Part shown: positions 49,665 to 61,601 of the stretch, piece after piece
Position numbering within the stretch: the stretch's first letter is position 1
Layout: each line of letters starts with the position of its first letter
Assembly (NCBI GenBank): GCA_950097015.1
Contig: CATNEN010000032.1
Coordinates: forward strand, 1,674,001-1,738,000
DNA from: Macrostomum hystrix
Taxonomy: Eukaryota > Platyhelminthes > Macrostomidae
DNA length: 64,000 bases
Direction of reading: 5' to 3'
Program-made: the position numbers and the translations under genes
The notes under the pieces: model-generated
Told to the model about the DNA's origin: nothing
Seen by the model: only the letters and a program-made list of their open reading frames with translations
Database searches by the model: none

Positions 49665-52600
49665 ATGACTAGATCAAGCTCAAGAAATCTAAAATCCAAC
49701 AACAAGAGTCCAACGAAAAATGCTAAAGATAGTGCTGCGCAAGCTCAGGAACAAAACAAAGATCATGGAAAAAGCCGAAAGTCTACTAAAAAGGAAGAAC
49801 CAATCGACAACTTGATAATAGAAAACCATATTAAATCGGTAAGTGCAAAGTTGGTACTTACTTACTAAGCTTAATGACTTTTTAATTGCTCGAAACATTC
49901 AGAAGTCTTTAGTGAGCTCTGCTTGGCTGATATATCTAAAATTTTAATCAGAAAAAAATCTTGCATTAGCCTAACTAACTGAAGTCCGACTCTGATATCA
50001 TTAGTATTTGCTAAGTCCTAATTTATTTGCCACACTTAGGGGCAAGGCTGTCATGCTTATAATCCAGAGTTGTGCCTTGCTTATTGTTATTACACAGTGG
50101 CCATGTCTATAATTCCAGAGCTTAGAGGCATGGCAGCCATGTCCATGACCATGAGCAAGCAACAACCCCATATTTGGTCTTAGAGAGGCAGCAGCTGTCT
50201 ATTATATAGACATAGACATAAATAACAAAAATATTTTTAAAAAGTCAATGTTAGGGAATTGTACTGTTGTCCAAATGTATAATGTTCATGTGTTTATTTC
50301 AAATTTTTCTTTATAGTGAAATCAAATATGAGAATGTCATACTTAGTAATTTCAGAACCTTGTCCTTGTTTGGAGCACTGCAAATGGCCAATCTCCTAGA
50401 CCTAGTTGCTTGTGTAGCATATTTGAAATTTGAGTTTGCCACAACCTCTTCTTGTAGGCCTACATTATGTGTTTTATATTACTTTAATAATAGAGTTTTT
50501 TTGACACAAATGTTATATATTTATGTTAGGCTACTTTAAAGCTTTCTACAAGTATATTGTGTGAATTTGGAAAAAATGCAATCATACCAGTTTAGAGCCT
50601 GAAACTAGAACAATATAAGAACATATCAATTTGAACAATTAAGTATAATCAACTAATACATTGCCTACAAACATACTTTTTTACCTTATGTATCTCTTGT
50701 GGATAGGCCTATAATCCACTGTTGTTATATTACACATTAAAGACATGGAGGGCCATGCTTTAAAGCATGCTAAAAATTATCAGTTTTCAAGTTAAATGCT
50801 CAGACACTCAAACATGGTCATAGGCATGCCAAACCTTAGCTTATTGCCTTATCTATACTTAGCTAGCTACATTAGGCCCTATATGCTATTGGCTATTAAT
50901 AATAAGCCAATTAAATAAAAATATTTAGGCAATTTACTATGCTATATATAATCATAATGACAGTGCATGTCAAATTCACAATGATTCCAATGCTTTTTTA
51001 TGAATGCATATTAAAGAAGTATATACATTCAAAAGTATAATAAGATAAACAAAAATGTTTTAGTTATTTACTCTAAACCCTCATTAAATTATTAAAAACT
51101 TTTTAAATATTAATTATAGGTCTACATGACACTAACTGAAATTAAAACTCTTATTATAGACGAGCAAAACACGAGCTATATAGCTAGTTCAAAAATTTTA
51201 TTTGTAGAAAAAAACAAATTTAGATTTTATAGAAAAAAACTATATGCTTTAATAATAATATGTTAACATTTTCATGATTTATTAAATATTGAAATTTAGT
51301 GGTTAAAGTCTAATATATATATATTTGTAAGCTTCTTTGATGCCATTCTATATTTTAACTCTTGACCATTTGGATATTGGGTTCAACTTCATGCCAAGGA
51401 TGAATAACTATCTATTAAAAGTAGAAACAATGCCTCTGGATTTACTATTGACATCTATGCAGTAGCTACATATCACAATATTTGCATGGGAGGATAAATA
51501 TTTTATAGGATTACATAATAGGGCTAAGTACTCAATTCGGAGTAGTAGTTAAAAATGTTTAAGTGGTTTCTTTAAAACAAAAAGAAAATTTTTGTAATAA
51601 TTCTGTTATTTTTCTATATTTTACTAAAATAATTAAACTAGTATAAAGTTTTTATTTATAATTGAAAGTAACAAAGTGATATTGACAGACCACTGTCTAT
51701 TTAGTCGCTTAAAAAAGCTTTACAAGTACAATTATTACACTTATTAAAATAAGTTTCTATTATAATTTAGTACTTTAGTGATTTAGTAAAATTTTGTATA
51801 TTCCAAAACCTGTTAATGTGAATGCATAAAGATGATTAAATTAAACATCCAGTTTAATTTAACTATCAAGTAAAAGGAAAGCAATTAATATTTGCTTATT
51901 TCTTTCATAACTAATAACCAAATAGAATAAAGCGACACTGGCGACTTTTTAATTTATTTATCTGGATTTGAATATCTAAATTTAAGTAATTGCTATCACT
52001 CCTAATTCTTAGTATAGATTTACACCAGTTTTTTGAGCAAAAAAATAAAACTGTTTTATATCTCGACCATTCCATCTGCTTCTAGAAGCGCGGAGCTCCC
52101 AGCGGTCGACAGCGCGGCAGCGCCGCCGGCTCAGCGGCCAACGCCAAGAGCAAGTCATCGCCCTCCTCCGCTCTGCAGGCCTGGTGCATCTGCCGCTCCA
52201 CAGACATTGACCGGTTCATGATCGCCTGCGACAAATGCGAAGAATGGTTCCACGGCGACTGTATCGGCGTCAGCTCCAAGGAGGCGTCGGCTATTAACAA
52301 ATTCTACTGCTCCAAGTGCCTAAAGAAACAATCTGGACTGGCCATTGAGTACAAGAAAGGCAAAGCGCCGTCTGCTAATGCCGGCACTGCTACGCCGAAA
52401 TCATCGGCTGGTGTCAAGACAGGTAAAGCTGACGATTCAGCTGCTACACCAGGCGTCGCCCAGTCCAGGAAGCGCGGCAGGTCTCAGGCTTCGGATGACG
52501 CGCCAGCCTCGGCGCCAAGTGGGAAGAAAGCAGCGGCCAAGACTGGTAAGCCGGAGGAAGCCAATCACAGCGGAGCCGCTAAGCCGACACCAGCTAAGCG

Positions 52601-53642
52601 CACGAAGGGTGCCACCGCAGAGGCAACGCCGGCTGCGAAAAATGCCAACGCCAAGAAGAAAACTTTGGCGACAGCAACAGCGGAGACAAGTAAGCCCGCC
52701 GCAGCCGAAAACAAGCGAGGTCGACGGCCCGGATCCACCGCGAAGCCTCAGAAGCAGCAGCAACAGAAACAACAACAGCAGCAGCTCCAGCTTGTTCCCG
52801 GCGCCTCAGACGATGACGAAGATGACTTCGGTCTGCCGCAGGCCGAGGATCTCCTCCTGCCTGCTGAACGACGGAGCCGTTCATCCGCCTCATCCACCGA
52901 CAGCAACGACGACGACAACAATTTGCACGCTCCGCCTGGCCGTGACGGCATTTCCGACGACGACGATGATGACGATGACTCAGATCTGGACGACGACGAT
53001 GACTTGGATGACATTGACGATGTCGATCTTGTCGGCGGCGTCGGCGCCAGGCGCTGCGGTCGTTGCGCCCCCTGCCTGCGGGTTAGCGACTGCGGCCGCT
53101 GCGATTTCTGCCTGGATATGCCGAAGTTTGGCGGCAGAAATCGCCTTCTGGAGCGTCAGCGCTGTCGAATGCGCCAGTGCGTCACGCTCAATCTGGCTTT
53201 GAATGCCGCCGGTAGGCGCCGCAAACGCCGCGCCCAGCGAGATCAGCAGCAGCAGCAGCAGCAGCAGAGGTCGCCCAGCAAATCAACCAGGGGCGCCGCA
53301 GGCAGGCCTACTACCGCCGCACCTGCCATTTGGGCCGCCCCTTCAGACCAGCCAGTGCCCTACGCCCTGTCCTACGCTGACCACACATATTGCAAGCATC
53401 ACGGAATTCGCGCCGGTGCCGCTACCGATGCTTCTAACAATGCGATTGCCGCGTCTGTAAATTCCGCTTCCGCCGCTGTTGCAACTTCAGCCGCTTCGGT
53501 CGCCTCGGTGACTGTGGGATCTCGCAAGGGCGCCGTTCCGTTGACTACAGGAGCCGGGGATATGGTCGGCTTCTACACCCTGCATCCTGAGTCCGACAAC
53601 ATGGACATCACCTGGCCTAAGGAGGCTGACGCTGTTGTTTGA
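49665..53642 (+). CDS. CXXC1: PHD and CXXC zinc-finger protein, CFP1 type (2 exons)
   Basis: CFP1 brings the SET1 H3K4 methyltransferase complex to unmethylated CpG chromatin. Exons: 49665-49838 and 52086-53642 (GTAAGT donor, CTTCTAG acceptor, phase 0), 576 residues. The PHD finger spans about residues 92-136 with all zinc ligands (C92, C94, C106, C109, H114, C117, C133, C136). An Ala/Lys-rich linker with an AT-hook-like KRGRRPG (about 268), a Gln run and a long Asp/Ser acidic tract follow. The CXXC domain is at about 381-423: CGRCAPC, CGRCDFC, MPKFGG and a final CRMRQC. The tail is low-complexity Ala/Ser. The basic, coiled-coil and SET1-interacting C-terminal half of animal CFP1 is absent, so this may be a shortened paralogue. 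AATAAA lies 105 bp after the stop. Confidence 0.8.
49839..52085. other. Intron of the CFP1-like gene
   Basis: 2.2 kb, AT-rich, with a partial direct repeat near 50040-50160 (GGCATGGCAGCCATG and similar). It has no minisatellite, unlike most introns here. Confidence 0.45.
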
Positions 53643-53746
53643 TTCTTTAAAATAATGTCGGACCTAGAATTCAGGCTCTAACTAAATTTCCTCTGTTCCA
53701 TCCAACCTTGCATGCCCGTATTGCTTTGGCGATCGGGTGTTAGCTG

Positions 53747-53752
53747 AATAAA
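53747..53752 (+). terminator. Polyadenylation signal of the CFP1-like gene
   Basis: Canonical AATAAA 105 bp downstream of the stop codon, followed by a T/C-rich stretch. Confidence 0.6.
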
Positions 53753-53759
53753 ATCATTG

Positions 53760-54485
53760 TAACCCTCCCTTCCTCTCTCCCAGTTTTTTGTAACTTTCTT
53801 GCGTGTCAATATGCATTAAGTACATATACATACTACTTATATATCCTATGCATAAATTGCCCGCATATTTTCTGGCAGCTTGTTGCAGAGCATTCATCAT
53901 TTGACAGTTGTCTGTTTAATTAATCCCAACCTTAGAGAATCCCAATGCCAGCTTCCCCTTTGAGTTTTTTTGCTTAAAGGCCCGCTTTTTCTATAGTCCT
54001 TTGACGCTGTCTACATTATTTGACCTTGATCTGTCCTTTATTTCTTTTCAGCAATTTTTTCGTAGCCTATATTTTACTTGTACTTTATCACCTATTGTTT
54101 TTGCTGCTCGGATCTTTGTTTTGTGACACTTAGTTTTTTGTTGTTTTAGTTTTTTTATCTTTAAAAATTCTTTTCCAAGCCAGTTTTAACCGTAGTATTT
54201 TTTATAAGCACTTTCTTGTTTAGCCTTAGTTAGGGAGAATCCGCTTAATACCAGTACTAATCATTCAGTTTTTTTATAACACAACCAGTCTTCGTTTTTC
54301 AAGTTTGGCCTTTTCATTGCGAGCCGGTAATTAGCTTTTTCATGCTCCGCCTCTGTGTTCTAAGCTCTTTTAACAATTAATTCGTCTTTTGTTACTAAAT
54401 AACTTTATTATTTTAGCAATTAATATATTTGTACGTTTCGACCTGTTTTTAATTAACATTAGCAGCTTATAATTTCCTCTACAAG
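53760..54485. other. Spacer between convergent genes
   Basis: T-rich unique sequence downstream of the CFP1-like polyadenylation signal, nothing recognised. Confidence 0.4.
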
Positions 54486-54487
54486 GT

Positions 54488-55005
54488 TTCCCCGCCAGGG
54501 ATTCTTCATACTAGATTCTCCTGGCAGGGATTCCATAACTAGATTCTCCTGACAGGGATTGCCTAACTAGATTCTCCTGCCTGGGATTCCATAACTAGAT
54601 TCTCCTTCCAGGGATTCCCCAACTAGATTCTCCCTCCAGGGATTCCCAAACTAGATTCTCCCTCCAGGAATTCCCCAACTAGATTCTCCCTCCAGGGATT
54701 CCCCAACTAGATTCTCCCTCCAGGAATTACCTAACTAGATTCTCCTGCCTGGGATTCCATAACTAGATTCTCCTTCCAGGGATTACCCAACTAGATTCTC
54801 CCTCCATAGATTACCCAACTAGATTCTCCTTCCAGGGATTCCCAAACTAGATTCTCCCTCCAGTAATTACCTAACTAGATTCTCCTGCCTGGGATTTCAT
54901 AACTAGATTCTCCTGACAGGGATTACACAACTAGATTCTACTGACAGAGATTGCCCAACTAGATTCTCTTTCCAGGATTCGCCAATTAGACTCTTACTTA
55001 CCCAA
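54488..55005. repeat. 28-bp minisatellite between the convergent genes
   Basis: About 19 units of 25-28 bp containing AACTAGATTCTCC and CCAGGGATTCC, with decayed units continuing to about 55150. Confidence 0.9.
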
Positions 55006-55150
55006 GTACTATGTTTTACCTTCAGAGTTTTCCCGACTCATTCTTCTAAATTCGCGGGATCCCCCACTAAATGCCACTGGGGTTTCCCCTAACTAGATCG
55101 CCCCAAGGAATTCCCCCAACTTGATTCTCCTGTCGGTATTCTACCAAAAT

Positions 55151-56247
55151 GATGACTGCTTCTCACGAAAATCAGCTGGCTCAACCATTCTACAGTGTCC
55201 TATTGCAGCTAAAGGCATCAATTGAGTGAATTAGCTTAGTGTCTCGTCGTTTTTTTCGCCTTCTGTTCTGTATCGTCCGAGTATAATATCCGTGTTTTGA
55301 AATAGTTTTGCTTGAATGTCCATTTTCTCATAGTGAAGTGAAGTTTTTTGACCTGCCTTCTCATTTTGACTGTGGTTAAAGTCTTCTCTGCTTGTGTCTT
55401 TTTAGTTTTACGTTTTTGATAGAAGCAGGTAATTGGTAAAATGATAACCGTCTCATTGTTGCTTATTGGCTTGTTCTTATTTAAGATTTCTAGCCCTGTT
55501 TCTTCTCCTAGCAGTCACTGGCAGCAATGTTTGTAGGTCGCCTGGTTATCTTACATAATATAAAGTAATAGAATATCATTGTAAAGATAATATTGTACAA
55601 CAATGTATCCGTGTACCATAGCGCATTGAATCTTTGTACATTGTGCGAAAACATGTAACACTGGAAATCCCAAACTGAACCATCATATGAATATATATTT
55701 ATACTTTGGCTGGCATCATGCTTCATCTTCTGCCCTGCCCTTAGTAATTCTTGTTAAACTTGTTGCATACTAAAACTATATGCTCACATTGTTTCACATC
55801 ATCTGCTTAGTCTCTATCACCACGAAAAAATAACATTTGATTATTGACTGGCAAAACACCCGACATCACCGATTGTTAATATTAAATTGTTAAGAATTAA
55901 TATAATTCACGTTCTGTTTGTGTTCTTTGTAAATAAAAACCTCTGACAAACCAGTTCTATATAGTTAGCAACTTTGCTTAATAATTTTCACTAAACAAAT
56001 ACTATTCAATGGAAGCAAATAGCGAATTGATGCGATTTTTCAAATTGTCTAAACATTCTACTTTTTGCACAGTAGTATATTCGGCAAGTGATAGTTCTAA
56101 GAAGTGGTTTATATTTTTTCTGGCCGTTGTAAAAACGGAGCAATGTTGAAATGACAGCCTCCATATTAACCGTCAATTTGTAGCAGTTAGGACTGGTAAA
56201 AATCGCCTACGATCGCCTACGGCGATAAAAATTGGAACATTCAGTTG
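55151..56247. other. Spacer between convergent genes
   Basis: AT-rich sequence. A 72-codon minus-strand frame at 55508-55726 is not supported by similarity or splice sites. Confidence 0.4.
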
Positions 56248-59200
56248 CTAGTGCAACCCTGGGCCGTAACGATTATCCAGCAGACCATCGTTTAGCGTGC
56301 TGCGCCGCCGTTCTGAAAATATATAGCAAATCGTTTGCCAAAATATGCTTAAAACATTATTCAGTGAATACTGTGTTTAGATCAGTGAATACTGTGTTTA
56401 GATCAGTGAATTCTGTGTTTAGATCAGTGAATTCTGTGTTTAGAACAGTGAATTCTGTGTTTAGATCAGTAAATTCTGTGTTTAGATCAGTGATTTCTGT
56501 GTTTAGATCAGTGAATTCTGTGTTTAGATCAGTGATTTCTGTGTTTAGATCAGTGAATTCTGTGTTTAGAACAGTGAATTCTGTGTTTAGATCAGTAAAT
56601 TCTGTGTTTAGATCAGTGATTTCTGTGTTTAGATCAGTGATTTCTGTGTTTAGATCAGTGATTTCTGTGTTTAGATCAGTGAATTCTGTGTTTAGATCAG
56701 TGAATTCTGTGTTTAGATCAGTGAATTCTGTGTTTAGATCAGTGATTTCTGTGTTTAGATCAGTGAATACTGTGTTTAGATCAGTGATTTCTGTGTTTAG
56801 ATCAGTGAATACTGTGTTTAGATCAGTGATTTCTGTGTTTAGATCAGTGAATACTGTGTTTAGATCAGTGAATTCTGTGTTTAGATCAGTGATTTCTGTG
56901 TTTAGATCAGTGATTTCTGTGTTTAGATCAGTGAATTCTGTGTTTAGATCAGTGAATACTGTGTTTAGATCAGTGATTTCTGTGTTTAGATCAGTGATTT
57001 CTGTGTTTAGATCAGTGAATTCTGTGTTTAGATCAGTGAATTCTGTGTTTAGATCAGTGATTTCTGTGTTTAGATCAGTGATTTCTGTGTTTAGATCAGT
57101 GAATACTGTGTTTAGATCAGTGATTTCTGTGTTTAGATCAGTGATTTCTGTGTTTAGATCAGTGAATTCTGTGTTTAGATCAGTGAATACTGTGTTTAGA
57201 TCAGTGATTTCTGTGTTTAGATCAGTGATTTCTGTGTTTAGATCAGTGAATTCTGTGTTTAGATCAGTGAATTCTGTGTTTAGATCAGTGAATACTGTGT
57301 TTAGATCAGTGATTTCTGTGTTTAGATCAGTGATTTCTGTGTTTAGATCAGTGAATTCTGTGTTTAGATCAGTGAATTCTGTGTTTAGATCAGTGATTTC
57401 TGTGTTTAGATCAGTGATTTCTGTGTTTAGATCAGTGAATACTGTGTTTAGATCAGTGATTTCTGTGTTTAGATCAGTGATTTCTGTGTTTAGATCAGTG
57501 AATTCTGTGTTTAGATCAGTGAATACTGTGTTTAGATCAGTGATTTCTGTGTTTAGATCAGTGATTTCTGTGTTTAGATCAGTGAATTCTGTGTTTAGAT
57601 CAGTGATTTCTGTGTTTAGATCAGTGATTTCTGTGTTTAGATCAGTGATTTCTGTGTTTAGATCAGTGAATTCTGTGTTTAGATCAGTGATTTCTGTGTT
57701 TAGATCAGTGAATTCTGTGTTTAGATCAGTGATTTCTGTGTTTAGATCAGTGAATACTGTGTTTAGATGATATTGTTTTGTGTATTTTTTGCTGAGTATG
57801 GTTGCCATGGCAACTCACGCAGGTTGGCTCGTTCATCGCGCATGCGTTTTATGCAGCAGGCCAGTTGTCGCAGCCGTTCAACCCGATTGTCCTGCCTGTT
57901 CAAGCGCATCACGTCCCATGCCTTCCCCACCAGTCGGTCTGTTCTGTCCTGCCAACGCAGCCAGTGCAGCAGTCTGAGCGGCATGCTCAGCTCCCGAACT
58001 AACGCTCTGACTCCTTCCGGGCTATCCGTGGGCGCCGCCTCGGACAGGTGGATGCCGTGCTGCCAGATGTGCCAGCAGCTGACGCTCACGGATATCAGGA
58101 CGTCTAGCGCGATTTGAGCCACCTGTCTACTCAGACTGATTAATAGCACCAGGATTAGCACAGCCATAGGAACTGGGGGATGGGGCGTTGTTGCGTTGTT
58201 GTTTGAGGCGTTTCATAGTTTTAACTTTACTCAGGTGATTACACCCCAGTGTCTCAGGTGATTACACCCCAGTGCCTCAGGTGATTACACCCCAGTGCCT
58301 CAGGTGATTACACCCCAGTCCCCAGTGTCCCAGGTGATTACACCCCAGTCCCCAGTGTCCCAGGTGATTACACCCCAGTGTCCCAGGTGATTACACCCCA
58401 GTGCCTCAGGTGATTACACCCCAGTCCCCAGTGTCCCAGGTGATTACACCCCAGTCCCCAGTGTCCCAGGTGATTACACCCCAGTGTCCCAGGTGATTAC
58501 ACACCAGTGTCCCAGGTAGGCACACCCCAGTGTCCCAGGTGGTCACACACCAGTGTCCCAGGTAGGCACACCCCAGTGTCTCAGGTGGTCACACACCAGT
58601 GTCCCAGGTGGTCACACACCAGTGTCCCAGGTAGGCACACACCAGTGTCCCAGGTGGTCACACACCAGTGTCCCAGGTAGGCACACACCAGTGTCTCGGG
58701 TGGTCACACACCAGTGTCCCAGGTAGGCACACCCCAGTGTTTCAGGTGGTCACACACCAGTGTCCCAGGTGGTCACACACCACTGTCCCAGGTGGTCACA
58801 CACCAGTGTCCCAGGTAGGCACACCCCAGTGTCTCGGGTGGTCACACACCAGTGTCCCAGGTGGTCACACACCAATGTCCCAGGTGGTCACACACCAGTG
58901 TCCCAGGTAGGCACACCCCAGTGTCTCGGGTGGTCACACACCAGTGTCCCAGGTGGTCACACACCAATGTCCCAGGTGGTCACACACCAGTGTCCTAGGT
59001 AGGCACACCCCAGTGTCCCAGGTGGTCACACCCCAGTGTCTCGGGTGGTCACACACCAGTGTCCCAGGTGGTCACACACCAGTGTCCCAGGTGGTCACAC
59101 ACCAGTGTCCCAGGTGGTCACACACCAATGTCCCAGGTGGTCACACACCAGTGTCCCAGGTAGGCACACCCCAGTGTCTCGGGTGGTCACACACCAGTGT

Positions 59201-61339
59201 CCCAGGTAGGCACACCCCTGTGTTTCAGGTGGTTACACTCCAGTGTCTCAGGTGATTATACCGCAGTGTCTCAGGTGGGCACACCCCAGTGTTTCCTCAG
59301 TGTTACACCCCAGTGTTTCCCCAGTGTTACACCTCAGTGTTACTCCCCAGTGTTTCCCCAGTGTTACACCCCAGTGTTACACCCCAGTGTTTCCCCAGTG
59401 TTACACCTAGTGTTTCCCCAGTGTTTCACCCCAGTGTTTCCCGTGTTTCACCCCAGTGTTTCCCCAGTGTTTCCCCAGTGTTTCCCCAGTGTTTCCCCAG
59501 TGTTACACCCCAGTGTTTCCCCAGTGTTTCACCCCAGTGTTACACCCAGTGTTTCCCCAGTGTTTCACCCCAGTGTTTCCCGTGTTTCACCCCAGTGTTT
59601 CCCCAGTGTTTCCCCAGTGTTTCCCCAGTGTTTCCCCAGTGTTACACCCCAGTGTTTCCCCAGTGTTTCACCCCAGTGTTTCCCCAGTGTTTCCCCAGTG
59701 TTTCCCCAGTGTTACACCCCAGTGTTTCCCCAGTGTTACACCCCAGTGTTTCCCCAGTGTTACACCCCAGTGTTACACCCCAGTGTTTCCCCAGTGTTTC
59801 CCCAGTGTTACACCCCAGTGTTTCCCCAGTGTTTCCCCAGTGTTACACCCCAGTGTTTCCCCAGTGTTTCCCCAGTGTTACACCCCAGTGTTTCTCCAGT
59901 GTTACACCCCAGTGTTTCCCCAGTGTTACACCCCAGTGTTACACCCCAGTGTTTCCCCAGTGTTTCCCCAGTGTTACACCCCAGTGTTTCTCCAGTGTTA
60001 CACCCCAGTGTTTCCCCAGTGTTACACCCCAGTGTTACACCCCAGTGTTTCCCCAGTGTTTCCCCAGTGTTACACCCCAGTGTTTCCCCAGTGTTTCCCC
60101 AGTGTTACACCCCAGTGTTTCCCCAGTGTTACACCCCAGTGTTTCCCCAGTGTTACACCCCAGTGTTTCCCCAGTGTTTCCCCAGTGTTACACCCCAGTG
60201 TTTCCCCAGTGTTACACCCCAGTGTTTCCCCAGTGTTACACCCCAGTGTTTCCCCAGTGTTACACCCCAGTGTTTCCCCAGTGTTACACCCCAGTGTTTC
60301 CCCAGTGTTACACCCCAGTGTTTCCCCAGTGTTTCACCCCAGTGTTTCCCCAGTGTTACACCCCAGTGTTTCCCCAGTGTTACACCCCAGTGTTTCCCCA
60401 GTGTTTCCCCAGTGTTACACCCCAGTGTTTCCCCAGTGTTACACCCCAGTGTTTCCCCAGTGTTTCCCCAGTGTTTCACCCCAGTGTTTCCCCAGTGTTT
60501 CCCCAGTGTTACACCCCAGTGTTTCCCCAGTGTTTCACATCAGTGTTTCCCCAGTGTTACACCCCAGTGTTTCCCCAGTGTTACACCCCAGTGTTACACC
60601 CCAGTGTTTCCCCAGTGTTTCCCCAGTGTTACACCCCAGTGTTTCCCCAGTGTTTCCCCAGTGTTACACCCCAGTGTTTCCCCAGTGTTACACCCCAGTG
60701 TTTCCCCAGTGTTACACCCCAGTGTTTCCCCAGTGTTACACCCCAGTGTTTCCCCAGTGTTACACCCCAGTGTTTCCCCAGTGTTACACCCCAGTGTTTC
60801 CCCAGTGTTTCACCCCAGTGTTTCCCCAGTGTTACACCCCAGTGTTTCCCCAGTGTTACACCCCAGTGTTTCCCCAGTGTTTCCCCAGTGTTACACCCCA
60901 GTGTTTCCCCAGTGTTACACCCCAGTGTTTCCCCAGTGTTTCCCCAGTGTTTCACCCCAGTGTTTCCCCAGTGTTACACCCCAGTGTTTCCCCAGTGTTT
61001 CCCCAGTGTTACACCCCAGTGTTTCCCCAGTGTTTCCCCAGTGTTTCACATCAGTGTTTCCCCAGTGTTACACCCCAGTATTTCCCCAGTGTTACACCCC
61101 AGTGTTTCCCCAGTGTTACACCCCAGCTCACCGAGGATAAGAAAGGACTCAAACATGTCCCATTCATCTATGTAGGCCAGCTTGGCATTTTCCGTGAAGA
61201 TGTAGTAAAAGTCCGGCAGCAGTCTCTCGATTGATGCCAGTCGTCCGTCTCCTTCTCTTAACTGGAAGAAATTTCCCTCGTTGGCGACTCCATACATAAA
61301 GTTGCTGGCGTCCATCTTTTGCTTCTTATAAATATCCAT
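56248..61339 (-). CDS. Small predicted membrane protein, family not recognised (3 exons)
   Basis: Exons: 61339-61132, 58172-57819, 56312-56248. Junctions are phase 1 with donors GTGAGC and GTGAGT and acceptors CCCCCAG and TATTTTCAG; the join is 627 nt, 208 residues. The first exon has an ordinary, non-repetitive composition (MYGVANEGNFFQLREGDG, RLLPDFYYIFTENAKLAYID). A hydrophobic segment (about residues 64-84, FLILVPMAVLILVLLISL) spans the first junction, followed by a second amphipathic or hydrophobic stretch (VAQIALDVLISVSVSCW) and a basic C-terminus (RRRSTLNDGLLDNRYGPGLH). An in-frame TAG lies about 15 bp before the ATG, behind which more 5' exons outside this model could exist; alternative acceptors (TTTAG, TATAAG) lie beside the start. 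Both introns are more than 90% minisatellite. I do not recognise the family. Confidence 0.6.
56360..57768. repeat. 21-bp minisatellite filling intron 2 of the membrane-protein gene
   Basis: About 67 units of ATCAGTGAATTCTGTGTTTA(G) in three types (GAATTC, GATTTC, GAATAC) that recur in blocks of several units. Open in one frame on each strand for about 480-510 codons, but every unit is 21 bp, so this follows from the period. Confidence 0.98.
58228..59280. repeat. 23-bp minisatellite, first part of the 2.9-kb intron array
   Basis: Units of GTGTCCCAGGTGATTACACC(CCA) up to about 58500, then GTGTCCCAGGTGGTCACACA(CCA) and GGTAGGCACACCCCA forms. The shared GTGTCCCAGGTG core shows one family. Confidence 0.95.
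59281..61126. repeat. 11/13-bp minisatellite, second part of the 2.9-kb intron array
   Basis: About 155 units alternating CCAGTGTTTCC and CCAGTGTTACACC. A block is repeated with a 476-bp offset (60153-60479 and 60629-60955). It ends within about 6 bp of the first-exon donor. Very long Ser/Pro/Cys-rich open frames are artefacts. Confidence 0.98.
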
Positions 61340-61600
61340 GAATATTTGAATTAGTAGCTAAATTATTTGAAACTTTATGGACTGTGATTGTCTAATAAGT
61401 AAAAAAATTACAATTCGCCAAACGGTAGCTTAAATCAGACATTTAAGATAAGATGGAAAAGCTAATAATTAAAAATATAGATTTAGAAAATATGAAACCA
61501 TCTATGGTAAGATGGTAAGTTCCTGCGAAATTCGAGGAAGTTAGTTAATCTATAAGTAAACTGCGTTGCATTTGGGAAGCAGTAGAAAAACTGTACTAAT
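61340..61600. other. 5' flank or intron of the membrane-protein gene
   Basis: AT-rich sequence, no recognised feature. Confidence 0.35.
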
Positions 61601-61601
61601 T

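Noticed and set aside
55508-55726. 72-codon minus-strand ORF as last exon of the membrane-protein gene
   Set aside because: The 56248-56312 exon fits by phase and ends in a stop; this ORF has no suitable acceptor or similarity.
56232-57808. Open frames of 483-512 codons on both strands
   Set aside because: 21-bp periodic array; openness on both strands shows it is the unit, not selection.
59197-61234. Three plus-strand open frames of about 590-650 codons rich in Ser, Pro and Cys
   Set aside because: Antisense to the intron of a minus-strand gene and wholly made of 11/13-bp repeats; no start context or non-repeat domain.
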